A stretch of DNA of 64,000 bases from Psychrobacillus sp. INOP01 (GCF_018140925.1 NZ_CP073315.1:3038001-3102000); one strand, 5' to 3'; shown: positions 35,699 to 43,808, counted from the first letter of the stretch. Program-made: numbers and translations. Notes: a model not told the origin generated them from the letters alone.

Positions 35699-37002
35699 GT
35701 GTAGCAGTAACAGCAGGTTTATTGATATTTTTTACAATTGTCATTCTATTACTTATCGGTATTCCAATAGGAATAGCACTCATTGTTGCCTCGATACTAG
35801 CAATTACACAAGTATTAGGTTTTTCGGCGGCAATTCCCTCATCGGCTTTGAAAATGTTTCAAGGTATTAACATATTTACCTTATTGGCCATTCCTTTCTT
35901 CATACTTGCAGGGAATATTATGAATAAAGGTGGTATAGCCGTTCGGCTGATTAACTTAGCAACCGCTATGACTGGCAGGATACCGGGATCACTTGCTCAG
36001 ACGAATGTAGTTGCAAACATGCTTTTTGGATCTGTATCTGGTTCTGGAACAGCTGCCGTATCAGCAATGGGGTCAATCATGGGTCCTATTCAAAAAAAAG
36101 AAGGCTATGATGAGAACTTTACAGCTGCTATAAATATAGCAACCGCTCCTACTGGATTATTGATACCCCCGAGTACTGCTTTAATCACATATGCTTTGGT
36201 AAGTGGAGGCACTTCTGTAGCTGCTCTTTTTCTTGGGGGTGTAATTCCTGGTGTCTTATGGGGAATAAGTTGTATGATCGTTGCATTCTTTTATGCGAAA
36301 AAGAAAGGGTATGTTGGTAAAAAGCAAATATCCTTAAATGAATTCCTAAAGGTCGCATTAGAAGCAATTCCAAGTTTATTACTAATCGTTATTGTCGTTT
36401 TTGGTATTGTTGGAGGTATATTTACTGCTACTGAAGGCTCTGCAATTGCAGTTGTCTATAGCTTACTTTTATCTATTATATTTTATAAAACGATCAGCTT
36501 AAAAGAATTATATGCTATTTTGATAGATAGTGCGAAGTTGTCTGCTATTATTATGTTTTTAATTGGGGCATCTAATATTATGGCTTGGGTTATGTCGTTT
36601 ACTGGAATCCCAGATATGATGGCAAACGTGATATTAGGCATTTCGGATAATCCAATTATCATTTTGTTAGCTATAAATATTTTATTGTTGTTCGTCGGCA
36701 CATTTATGGATCTTACACCGGCAATTTTAATTTTCACACCAATATTACTTCCTGTGTGTTTAGCATTGGGAATGACCCCTCTGCATTTCGGTATCATGCT
36801 TACGTTTAATCTTTGTATTGGAACAATTACACCACCTGTAGGAAATATTCTTTTTGCTGGTATTAAAGTATCAAACGTAAAATTGGAAAAAGTTATGCCA
36901 CAACTGCTCAAATTTTATGTAGCCATTTTTGTTGTCCTTTTGCTTGTAACGTATGTTCCATGGTTTTCAACATTCCTACCTTCTTTAGCTGGATTTAGTT
37001 AA
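35695..37002 (+). CDS. TRAP transporter large permease (DctM type)
   Basis: Permease of 435 residues with about 12 membrane segments. Hallmarks: FGSVSGSGTAAVSAMGSIM, TAPTGLLIPPSTALITYALVS and the late FNLCIGTITPPVGNILFAG. Sodium-driven import of the solute delivered by the DctP-type receptor. GGAGGGG in the end of dctQ serves as its ribosome binding site. Confidence 0.94.
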   Translation: MSVAVTAGLLIFFTIVILLLIGIPIGIALIVASILAITQVLGFSAAIPSSALKMFQGINIFTLLAIPFFILAGNIMNKGGIAVRLINLATAMTGRIPGSLAQTNVVANMLFGSVSGSGTAAVSAMGSIMGPIQKKEGYDENFTAAINIATAPTGLLIPPSTALITYALVSGGTSVAALFLGGVIPGVLWGISCMIVAFFYAKKKGYVGKKQISLNEFLKVALEAIPSLLLIVIVVFGIVGGIFTATEGSAIAVVYSLLLSIIFYKTISLKELYAILIDSAKLSAIIMFLIGASNIMAWVMSFTGIPDMMANVILGISDNPIIILLAINILLLFVGTFMDLTPAILIFTPILLPVCLALGMTPLHFGIMLTFNLCIGTITPPVGNILFAGIKVSNVKLEKVMPQLLKFYVAIFVVLLLVTYVPWFSTFLPSLAGFS

Positions 37003-37031
37003 AATGTTGAAGAAATAGATTAACGAAGAGG

Positions 37032-37066
37032 GAGAGTGTAGTGGTACAATGACTTCACTCTCTTTT
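37032..37066 (+). terminator. Terminator of the TRAP operon
   Basis: GAGAGTG/CACTCTC arms with an 17-base loop then a T-run, 30 bases behind the dctM stop. The gntR gene follows with its own upstream region. Confidence 0.6.
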
Positions 37067-37100
37067 TACATAGTAATGTGAAATTCCTTTGGGATTATAG

Positions 37101-37114
37101 TGTATAATTGTCAT
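37101..37114. promoter_or_regulatory. TATAATTGTCATA: half-site shared with the kdgD operator
   Basis: TATAATTGTC is identical to the sequence inside the kdgD promoter (30061-30070). Here it forms the likely -10 box of the gntR gene, suggesting autoregulation, though the second half-site is poor. Confidence 0.4.
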
Positions 37115-37154
37115 ATAGAAAATCTCAATTATTTTTAAAGAAAGGTGGGATTTG

Positions 37155-37844
37155 ATGAAGGAGTATACAATGAACACCATCCGTAGGAGTACTTTGTCAC
37201 AGCAGGTGCTAGAACAAATTATTTTTATGATAACAAGTGGACAATTGAAGCCAGGCGATAAACTACCAGCTGAAATGGCATTGATGGAACAGCTTGATGT
37301 AAGCCGCCCAGTATTACGTGAGGCTCTAGGGTCATTGGAAACGTTGGAAATTATTACAAGAAGACCCCGGAGTGGTACATTTGTTAATGATAAAGTGGGC
37401 AGCAGTCCGTTCAAGGCAATGCTAGCATTGTCCATTAATAATATCCCTGCCGTTATTGAAGCACGAATGACTTTAGAATTGGGACTCGTCACAATCGCAG
37501 CTGAAAAAATATCCGATGATCAACTTGAAAAAATAAAAGAAACAATTGAAAGAATTCAAGAAAATCCAAATAGTGATTATGGGAAATTAGATAAGGAATT
37601 TCATCGGCTTATTGCGCAAAGTGCAAATAATCCTGTAGTCGAAGGGATGATCGACTCCCTTCTTATCACACATGAAAAAACAGATAGCTTGATCACTTAT
37701 CGTGAGCCTTCTATTACGATCGAGCATCATTTAGCAATATATGAAGCGTTGAAAAAAAGAGATCCTCATGAATCGTTCAAACAAATGTATAAGCATTTGA
37801 GATATGTAAGGGAAAAAATATTAGATGATTATGAAAAAGAATAA
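37155..37844 (+). CDS. GntR family regulator, FadR subfamily
   Basis: Regulator of 229 residues. N-terminal winged helix (about 10-75) has LSQQVLEQIIFMITSGQLKPG and SRPVLREALGSLE; the C-terminal all-helical FCD domain with its metal-site histidines (DKEFHRLIAQSANNP and later IEHHLAIYEAL) senses a carboxylate. ATG 37155 has AAAGGTGGG upstream. Probable repressor of the kdgD-to-TRAP genes through ATTGT-N3-ACAAT sites. A dispersed repeat starts 16 bases after the stop. Confidence 0.88.
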   Translation: MKEYTMNTIRRSTLSQQVLEQIIFMITSGQLKPGDKLPAEMALMEQLDVSRPVLREALGSLETLEIITRRPRSGTFVNDKVGSSPFKAMLALSINNIPAVIEARMTLELGLVTIAAEKISDDQLEKIKETIERIQENPNSDYGKLDKEFHRLIAQSANNPVVEGMIDSLLITHEKTDSLITYREPSITIEHHLAIYEALKKRDPHESFKQMYKHLRYVREKILDDYEKE

Positions 37845-37859
37845 TCATAAAACTTGCCC

Positions 37860-37892
37860 TGTGTCAGAAACAATTCTACGATATTCAGTCCT
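37860..37892 (+). repeat. Dispersed CCCTGTGTAAGAAACAATT-family repeat, copy behind gntR
   Basis: CCCTGTGTCAGAAACAATTC then TACGATATTCAGTCC, parallel to 1295 and 29232. Followed about 50 bases on by a hairpin with TTTTTTTGTGTAA, the same general layout as the element at 29232. Confidence 0.6.
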
Positions 37893-37939
37893 TTAAAGAT
37901 TCTCTAACAAGATACATTGGTACGACATTAATAAAAAGT

Positions 37940-37977
37940 ACAAATTCGCTTTATCGAATTTGTACTTTTTTTGTGTA
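37940..37977 (+). terminator. Terminator behind gntR
   Basis: AAAGTACAAATTCG/CGAATTTGTACTTT stem with a short loop and T-run. The remaining bases to 38211 hold no other gene that I can support. Confidence 0.8.
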
Positions 37978-38211
37978 ATGTTTGGAGTGCTTAATCGACA
38001 TATAATTTAAAGTGAACCTTGTACCTTTCAAATTTTGTATTAATATTAACCATTTTACTTCACGATACATATCGTTCCATACACTAAAACATAAAGTTTG
38101 CTGCGTCATTACTACCTAAAGAATCATTGGCTTATACCTGATGAGTTTATTATTCTTAGGCTACCTAGGAATAGACGAATCGTGCATGACTCAAAAGGAA
38201 CGTAGCGAGCA

Positions 38212-38694
38212 GTGACGGATTTTGAAGATGTATTGAAGCAGTTTGAGCCGATGATTTCTGCCTGCATTCGAAAACTAAGCATATATAAAAATCACGAGCT
38301 CTATAGACAGGCTGGTAGAATTGCATTATGGAAGGCATGGGTGAAGTTCGATATGGAAAAAGGAGATTTTGCACCCTATGCGTACCGATCCATATATGGG
38401 GGAATGCTTGACGAATTAAAAAGAGAAAATCGTCAGGAGGAGCAAGTAGACCCCGTGGAGGATGAAAAATTGGCCTTTTTACTGGAACAGTCCTTTGTAA
38501 CAAGCTTACTGCATGAGGATTTAGAAATAGCAATCGAATCATTGCAACCAAACGAGCAAGAGCTTTTGATGTGGATTTTCGTGGAAGGGATCTCGCTGCA
38601 GCAGGCAGCGACTAGAGTTGGTATAACAATACCGGGTATTAAAAAGAGACGGGAAAGAATGCTTGCAAAATTGAGAAAACGTATTGAAAAATAG
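38212..38694 (+). CDS. Small sigma-70 family RNA polymerase sigma factor
   Basis: Sigma factor of 160 residues with region 2 (about 10-75: LYRQAGRIALWKAWVKFDME, then FAPYAYRSIYGGMLDELKRE) and region 4 (about 100-155: LQPNEQELLMWIFVEGISLQ and a helix-turn-helix AATRVGITIPGIKKRRERM). Regions 3 and 1 are missing. It resembles the small ECF-like or SigH-like factors found in Planococcaceae rather than a housekeeping sigma. GTG start; AAAGGAAC upstream is modest. It lies 250 bases before comK in the same direction, which suggests a role in competence expression. No anti-sigma gene is adjacent. Confidence 0.8.
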   Translation: MTDFEDVLKQFEPMISACIRKLSIYKNHELYRQAGRIALWKAWVKFDMEKGDFAPYAYRSIYGGMLDELKRENRQEEQVDPVEDEKLAFLLEQSFVTSLLHEDLEIAIESLQPNEQELLMWIFVEGISLQQAATRVGITIPGIKKRRERMLAKLRKRIEK

Positions 38695-38712
38695 GATTTA
38701 CCGGTGGAAATA

Positions 38713-38753
38713 TGCCGAGAAAGTGATAGTTGTCACTTCTCGGTATTTTTTTC
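38713..38753 (+). terminator. Terminator of the sigma factor gene
   Basis: GCCGAGAA-GTGA arm pairs with TCACTTCTCGG and is followed by a run of seven T. Separates the sigma gene from comK. Confidence 0.8.
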
Positions 38754-38808
38754 AGTTACTTTCTACTACTAGGAAAAGAAGTATTTTTGTAGTATAGGAC
38801 CAAATTCT

Positions 38809-38821
38809 AAAAATCAGTTTT
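38809..38821. promoter_or_regulatory. Candidate ComK AT-box (AAAA-N5-TTTT) before comK
   Basis: AAAAATCAGTTTT is an exact AAAA-N5-TTTT AT-box, 125 bases before the comK start. An imperfect companion AAAA-N6-TTTT lies at 38774-38787. ComK activates its own gene in B. subtilis, so a K-box here would fit; the spacing is not one of the classical ones as far as I can judge. Confidence 0.4.
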
Positions 38822-38945
38822 AAAAAAGGGGTATTTAGGAATTATTTTTAAAATATTCAATATTTTTAGTATATTTTAACTAGTAAGTAATATGGTAATT
38901 TGATAGGATAGACTTATAGGGAGGAGACGAAAAGGGGGAAATGTT

Positions 38946-39413
38946 GTGAAGGATATTAAAGGTGATTCTGAATTGATTGATAACCAAACATTACTGCTTG
39001 AGTCCGTTTTTAAAGATAAGGTAAAGACGCGAATCGTGACGACCCATGGAATTTATAATTCAGAAGAGAGTATATTGAACTTACTTGAAGATGCATGTAA
39101 TCGATTTGCATCCACGCTAGAAGGACGGTTGAAGGCAACGAAAAAATTAATGAATTATTCGGTAAAGACACCATTACTAATAGAACCGAATCATTTCGGC
39201 GCTTTTCCAACTATGTCCTATAGGCATGTGGAGTGTGTATGGATATTCAGTCACCCTTTCAATGTGGAAGAGGTGAGCAAAGGAAAGTCAGTCGTCCTTT
39301 TTACAAATGGAATCTCTGTTTCTGTGAATGCTTCTAAGCATGTGTTGCTCAAACAACATCAAAGACTACACACCACGTTAAATATATATGGTATCTACCA
39401 TCGAAATAAGTAG
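38946..39413 (+). CDS. comK: Competence transcription factor ComK
   Basis: ComK-family regulator of 155 residues. Recognisable core: the central SVKTPLLIEPNHFGAFPTMS block followed by RHVECVWIF and the ...VLFTNGISVSVNASKHVLLKQ segment. ComK binds paired AT-boxes and turns on DNA-uptake genes. It is shorter than B. subtilis ComK (192 residues), ending soon after the DNA-binding core, as in several Planococcaceae and staphylococcal versions. GTG start behind AAGGGGG. Neighbour to a small sigma factor. Confidence 0.85.
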   Translation: MKDIKGDSELIDNQTLLLESVFKDKVKTRIVTTHGIYNSEESILNLLEDACNRFASTLEGRLKATKKLMNYSVKTPLLIEPNHFGAFPTMSYRHVECVWIFSHPFNVEEVSKGKSVVLFTNGISVSVNASKHVLLKQHQRLHTTLNIYGIYHRNK

Positions 39414-39528
39414 GATACATAGGAACCAGAAGGTTAAACGTTTCTATAGTTTATGTAACTTAAAAGCTAGGCACTGGCATTGAAGTGTACAATAATATTG
39501 TCTCCTAACTAAATATTTTAACTGTGTG

Positions 39529-39560
39529 GCGTCTGAAGATATTTTCAGATGCTTTTTTTG
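39529..39560 (+). terminator. Terminator downstream of comK
   Basis: GCGTCTGAAGATATTTTCAGATGC hairpin with seven T, about 115 bases after the comK stop. Confidence 0.8.
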
Positions 39561-39598
39561 TTTATAGTTATTTCTAGCGTGCTTGAAAAAATTGATAG

Positions 39599-39700
39599 AT
39601 AAGTGGTGGTTATTGAATTTAATGTGGTAGTTGGCAGGATTTATGTTTTAGATACCATATTAAGTGTTAGTTGAGAGATGATATGTGGCAGTAGTTGGAC
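39599..39700 (+). repeat. TTATGTGGT 21-bp-period array, site 1
   Basis: Five degenerate copies of A-TGTGGT at 39601, 39622, 39643, 39662 and 39683 (steps of 21, 21, 19, 21). Spacers differ in sequence. Least conserved of four such arrays. No gene lies here. Confidence 0.6.
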
Positions 39701-39755
39701 AAAATCGTGGAATACTTTACTTTTGACCAATACTTAGTTTACATTGAAGGAATTT

Positions 39756-39800
39756 AAAATAGCAGCGAGAAGTGTTCTAGTCATTCTTCGTGGCTATTTT
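39756..39800 (+). terminator. Hairpin in the PTS operon leader
   Basis: AAATAGC-AGCGAGAA pairs with TTCTTCG-T-GGCTATTT, then acttactc. Sits about 85 bases before the IIA start, so it may be an attenuator of the PTS operon or simply a terminator. Confidence 0.45.
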
Positions 39801-39883
39801 ACTTACTCAAAAAACTATTGCCCACTCTCATGTTCAAACTCAAACAAGCATATAATACAAAAAGCAACAAAGGAGAAAAAATA

Positions 39884-40315
39884 CTGAATCGTAGAATACT
39901 AGAAAAACAAGCAATACTGCCAAATGCTACAGCAAAAGATTGGGAAGATGCTGTACGTTTATGCGGAGAAATACTTGTGAAAACGGGAAAAGTAGAAGCG
40001 ACTTATGTAGATGCAATGATCAGAAATATTCAGGAGCTTGGACCTTATATTTTAATAGCGCCTGGTGTAGCAATGCCTCACGCGCGTCCGGAAGATGGAG
40101 TTATTCAAGAAGGAATTAGCGTTGTTGTCTTGAAGGAAGAAGTTGCCTTTGAGCCTGGCAAGGAATTTAAGGTATTAATCGGCTTGGCCGCTTTAAATAA
40201 TGAATCACATATCGACATTTTACAAAAAATTGCGGAGGTGATTTCTAAAGCAGATTCGATAGAGCAATTAAAAAATGCAAAAGAGCATGACGAAATTTTT
40301 CAGTTATTTATGTAA
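39884..40315 (+). CDS. PTS IIA component, fructose/ascorbate (Ula) type, with CTG start
   Basis: PTS EIIA type-2 domain of about 144 residues. The phosphorylated histidine lies in APGVAMPHARPEDGV. Takes phosphate from HPr and passes it to the IIB protein. The only good ribosome binding site, AAAGGAG at about 39868-39874, is nine bases before CTG at 39884, giving a protein that begins (M)NRRILEKQAIL, just like relatives. Upstream ATG codons in frame (39818, 39830) have no ribosome binding site. The start is therefore probably CTG, or ATA at 39881. First gene of a IIA-IIB-IIC-transketolase operon. Confidence 0.85.
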   Translation: MNRRILEKQAILPNATAKDWEDAVRLCGEILVKTGKVEATYVDAMIRNIQELGPYILIAPGVAMPHARPEDGVIQEGISVVVLKEEVAFEPGKEFKVLIGLAALNNESHIDILQKIAEVISKADSIEQLKNAKEHDEIFQLFM

Positions 40316-40331
40316 AAGAGGAGCATAAGCC

Positions 40332-40601
40332 ATGAAAATATTAGCAGTATGCGGAATGGGTTTTGGATCTAGCATGATGTTGAAAATAACAATCGAAAAA
40401 ATATTAAAGGAAAAAGGCATAACAGCGGATGTAGAAACTGCCGATTTTACCACAGCTTCCAGCACCTATGCAGATATCATTTTTACTAATGAAGAATTTG
40501 CTAAACAATTGGAAGGAGGAAAAGCAAAGGTTGTTAGTGTAAAAAATATTGCGGATGCAAATGAAGTAAGAATCGGATTGGAGTCGGTACTAAACACATA
40601 A
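40332..40601 (+). CDS. PTS IIB component, ascorbate (Ula) type
   Basis: IIB domain of 89 residues with the phosphocysteine in LAVCGMGFGSSMML near the N-terminus, typical for the lactose/ascorbate IIB superfamily (UlaB). Accepts phosphate from the IIA protein upstream and phosphorylates the sugar during transport by IIC. Standalone, as in Ula systems. AGAGGAG precedes the ATG. Confidence 0.9.
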   Translation: MKILAVCGMGFGSSMMLKITIEKILKEKGITADVETADFTTASSTYADIIFTNEEFAKQLEGGKAKVVSVKNIADANEVRIGLESVLNT

Positions 40602-40614
40602 GGGGGATAGATGT

Positions 40615-41880
40615 ATGGCTTTTTTTGAATTCTTAATGAATGAGATTTTAAGCATTCCTGCTGTGTTAGTTGGTTTAATGGTCTTGGTTGGACTTGTTGC
40701 TCAACGTGCTGCTGCTACAAAAGTGATGTCTGGGACTCTTAAAAGTATTATAGGTTTACTTATTTTAGGTGCAGGTGCGGGGGTCATTGTAGGTTCGTTA
40801 GATTCGTTAGGCGGAATTATTGAAGAAGCCTTCCATATTCAAGGTGTCATTCCGAATAATGAAGCGGTAGTTGCTATTGCTCAGCAAATGTTTGGTACGG
40901 AAACAGCACTTATTATGGGATTTGGATTCGTTGCGAATATTTTATTTGCTCGTTTTACACCTTGGAAATATATCTTTTTAACCGGGCATCATACATTCTT
41001 TATGGCCGCTTTGCTATCTGCCGTTTTAGGAACATCTGGCATGGAAGGCGCTACTTTAGTAATTGTTGGTTCTTTACTATTAGGCTTTTTCATGGTTTTG
41101 ATGCCAGCACTTGGTCAGCCATTTATGAGACAAGTGACGGGAAATGATGACATTGCGATTGGTCACTTTGGAACATTTGGTTATATTTCTGCTGGTTTAA
41201 TAGGAAAATGGTTTGGCAATAAATCGAAATCCACAGAGGATATTAAAATCTCAGAGAAATGGGCATTTCTGAAGGATTCATTGATATCTACTGCATTAAC
41301 AATGATAGCTATTTTCATCATATTAGCTGTTTTAGCAGGTTCAGACGTTGTGTCTAATTTCTCCGGAGACCAAAACTATATTATGTTCAGTATCATGCAA
41401 GGTATTACATTTGCCGCTGGTTTAAGTATTATTTTACTCGGTGTACGTATGATTCTTAATGAAATCGTGCCGGCATTTAAAGGAATTGCAGATAAGCTTG
41501 TTCCTGGTGCAAAACCTGCATTAGATATACCGATTGTTTTCCCATTTGCACCAACAGCTGTAATGATAGGTTTCCTTTTCAGTTTTGCCGGGGGGCTTAT
41601 TAGTATGGCATTGTTAGGGGTATTGTCATTGCCACTGATCATCCCAGGTCTAGTACCTCACTTCTTTACAGGAGCGGGTGCCGGGGTATTTGGTAATGCA
41701 ACAGGAGGTCGAATTGGTGCTGCTGCGGGTGGATTTGTAAATGGTGTTTTAATAAGCTTCTTGCCAGCATTTTTACTACCCGTTTTAGGAGAACTTGGTT
41801 TTGCAAATACAACATTTGGTGATTCGGACTTTGGTGTAATAGGAATTATTATTGGATTCATTGCAAGTCTATTTAGCTAA
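40615..41880 (+). CDS. PTS IIC component, ascorbate (UlaA/SgaT) type
   Basis: Membrane component of 421 residues with 11-12 segments. The AAATKVMSGTLKSIIGLLILGAG start and GQPFMRQVTGNDDIAIGHFGT region are characteristic of UlaA. Transports and phosphorylates an ascorbate-like or other pentose-type compound with the IIA and IIB proteins. No UlaG lactonase or UlaD/E/F enzymes are present; a split transketolase is there instead, so the true sugar may differ from ascorbate. Confidence 0.9.
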   Translation: MAFFEFLMNEILSIPAVLVGLMVLVGLVAQRAAATKVMSGTLKSIIGLLILGAGAGVIVGSLDSLGGIIEEAFHIQGVIPNNEAVVAIAQQMFGTETALIMGFGFVANILFARFTPWKYIFLTGHHTFFMAALLSAVLGTSGMEGATLVIVGSLLLGFFMVLMPALGQPFMRQVTGNDDIAIGHFGTFGYISAGLIGKWFGNKSKSTEDIKISEKWAFLKDSLISTALTMIAIFIILAVLAGSDVVSNFSGDQNYIMFSIMQGITFAAGLSIILLGVRMILNEIVPAFKGIADKLVPGAKPALDIPIVFPFAPTAVMIGFLFSFAGGLISMALLGVLSLPLIIPGLVPHFFTGAGAGVFGNATGGRIGAAAGGFVNGVLISFLPAFLLPVLGELGFANTTFGDSDFGVIGIIIGFIASLFS

Positions 41881-41953
41881 AAACTTTTAGGTAGCCTTCT
41901 TTCTAGATAAGAGAGGGTTACCTAATTTTATGAGAAGAGGAAGAGGTGCTTTA

Positions 41954-42790
41954 TTGCTACAATCAAATGATCAATTAAAACTGACAGCTACGGTGCTGAG
42001 GAAAAGAATATTATCTACTGCTTATTATAAAAAACAGGGTCATGTTGGTGGTTCTCTATCATGTGCGGATATTTTAGTTAGTTTATTTTTTCATCAATTA
42101 TCTATCGATCCGTCTAATCCGAAATGGGAGGATAGGGATCGATTTGTGTTATCAAAGGGTCATACGGCATTGGGGCTTTATGCCACACTAGCACTGAGGG
42201 GATACATTTCCGAAGAGGAGCTTAAAACCTTCGATCAGTATGAATCGCGACTACAGGCACATCCGGATATGACCAAGTTAGATGCGTTAGATATGTCTAC
42301 AGGATCTTTAGGACAAGGTTTATCAGCAGCGGTTGGAATGGCTATTGGTGCGAAAAGGTTGAAGAAGGATTTCCAGGTTTATTGTTTGATAGGAGATGGG
42401 GAGTCTCAGGAGGGTCAAATTTGGGAAGCGGCAAATATAGCTGAAAAATATAAGTTAGATAATCTGATTGTTATTTTGGATCAAAACGGTCTGCAGCAAT
42501 ATGGGTGGAAAAATGGCGATAAAAGGTTGAACCCAGAGTGTTATGGGAGAAGAAAGTTTGAGAGTTTTGGGTTTGAAACTTGGGAAGTAGATGGACATTG
42601 TATGGAGGATTTAATAGCTGTGCTGACTGAAGTGAAGGGGAGACAGGAGGGACACCCTAAAGCTATTATTGCAAATACAACAAAAGGTAAGGGTGTTCGT
42701 TTTATGGAAAATAATTATGTTTGGCACTCTAAAGCACCTAATGATGAGGAGTATATAATGGCTTTAACCGAACTAGGGGAGGAAGTTTAA
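41954..42790 (+). CDS. Transketolase, N-terminal subunit
   Basis: Thiamine-diphosphate-binding half of transketolase, about 278 residues. HVGGSLSCADILVSLFF near the N-terminus and the ThDP/magnesium motif GDGESQEGQIWEAANIAEKY ending in ILDQN. The TTG at 41954 is preferred because AGAGGAAGAGGTG lies just before it and after the ATG at 41930. Works with the C-terminal subunit encoded six bases downstream. In the PTS operon it would channel the imported sugar phosphate into the pentose phosphate pathway. Confidence 0.88.
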   Translation: MLQSNDQLKLTATVLRKRILSTAYYKKQGHVGGSLSCADILVSLFFHQLSIDPSNPKWEDRDRFVLSKGHTALGLYATLALRGYISEEELKTFDQYESRLQAHPDMTKLDALDMSTGSLGQGLSAAVGMAIGAKRLKKDFQVYCLIGDGESQEGQIWEAANIAEKYKLDNLIVILDQNGLQQYGWKNGDKRLNPECYGRRKFESFGFETWEVDGHCMEDLIAVLTEVKGRQEGHPKAIIANTTKGKGVRFMENNYVWHSKAPNDEEYIMALTELGEEV

Positions 42791-42795
42791 GCAGC

Positions 42796-43725
42796 ATGTT
42801 GATAAGTGTCCGTGACCAATTTGGAAAGCACTTGGCGCAAATAGCAAAAGATGATTCCAGAGTTCTTGCTCTGGATGGAGATCTTGGAAACTCTACACGT
42901 CTAGATTCTATAGAGAAAGAAACAGTCGATTCCTTTTTACAAATGGGGATTGCAGAGCAAAATATGGTGGGCGTGGCAGCGGGGTTAGCTTCGGTCGGAT
43001 TTCAGCCTTGGGTATGTAGCTTTGCCACTTTTTTAACAAAAAGAGCATTAGATCAAATTGTAGTCAGTATTGCCCAGACCAATTTCGATGTGAAGCTAGT
43101 TGGCAGTTATAGTGGATTGCTGACAAGCAACACTGGTAAAACACATCACTCCTTAGATGATATAGCTATCATGACCACGATACCAAATATGACTGTCATT
43201 GCCCCTGCCGACGCGAGTGAAACGGTCGCTGCTATGAAAGCTATGCATCAAACAGCAGGACCTATGTATTTAAGGTTAACTAGGGATGAAACGATTCCTT
43301 CTTTTTTAGCTGATGCTGAATTTGAAATTGGAAAGGGTAAAACGCTGGCGGAAGGGACGGACATCTTAATAGTAAGTACCGGGAGTACAACCTACCGTGT
43401 AGCTGAGGTTATTAAACAAATGGAAGGTGTGTCAATTGCCCACCAGCACTTTCCAACGCTCAAGCCATTTGACAAAGAATTGTTATTAGAAGGTGCTAGA
43501 AAAGTTCAACTTGTAGTAACAGTAGAAGAGCATTATATACGTGGTGGGCTTGGAAGTATCGTTTCAGAAATTTTATCGGAAGAATTACCTAAGAGAGTCT
43601 ATAGAATTGGAGTTCCCGATAGGTTTTTGGGTTGTGGGACGGATGAAGAGTTGTTGGCGGCAAATGGACTTTCGGTGGAAGAAATCAGAAAGTCGCTTTC
43701 TAATGAATTGATAAGGTTACGGTGA
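42796..43725 (+). CDS. Transketolase, C-terminal subunit
   Basis: Second transketolase half, 309 residues: pyrimidine-binding domain with the catalytic glutamate in FLQMGIAEQNMVGVAAGLAS, and a C-terminal transketolase domain with VTVEEHYIRGGLGS. Split transketolases of this kind are common next to sugar-specific PTS genes in Firmicutes. GGGGAGGAAG is the ribosome binding site. Confidence 0.92.
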   Translation: MLISVRDQFGKHLAQIAKDDSRVLALDGDLGNSTRLDSIEKETVDSFLQMGIAEQNMVGVAAGLASVGFQPWVCSFATFLTKRALDQIVVSIAQTNFDVKLVGSYSGLLTSNTGKTHHSLDDIAIMTTIPNMTVIAPADASETVAAMKAMHQTAGPMYLRLTRDETIPSFLADAEFEIGKGKTLAEGTDILIVSTGSTTYRVAEVIKQMEGVSIAHQHFPTLKPFDKELLLEGARKVQLVVTVEEHYIRGGLGSIVSEILSEELPKRVYRIGVPDRFLGCGTDEELLAANGLSVEEIRKSLSNELIRLR

Positions 43726-43782
43726 GACCTGTAGAAATTATGTGGTATTTAAGTGGTGTTTAAATAATATGAAACAAATTTA

Positions 43783-43808
43783 GAACGTCAGGGATGACGT
43801 TCTTTTTT
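43783..43808 (+). terminator. Terminator of the PTS-transketolase operon
   Basis: GAACGTCA-GGGA-TGACGTTC with a run of six T. Confidence 0.85.

Noticed and set aside
39468-39500. Sigma-54 promoter before the PTS operon
   Set aside because: TGGCAT is present but the -12 TTGC element is absent at the right distance, and the IIA lacks a levanase-type activator nearby.
43738-43765. A fifth TTATGTGGT array
   Set aside because: Only ATGTGGT and AAGTGGT 11 bases apart; too short to call, though it may be a decayed remnant.
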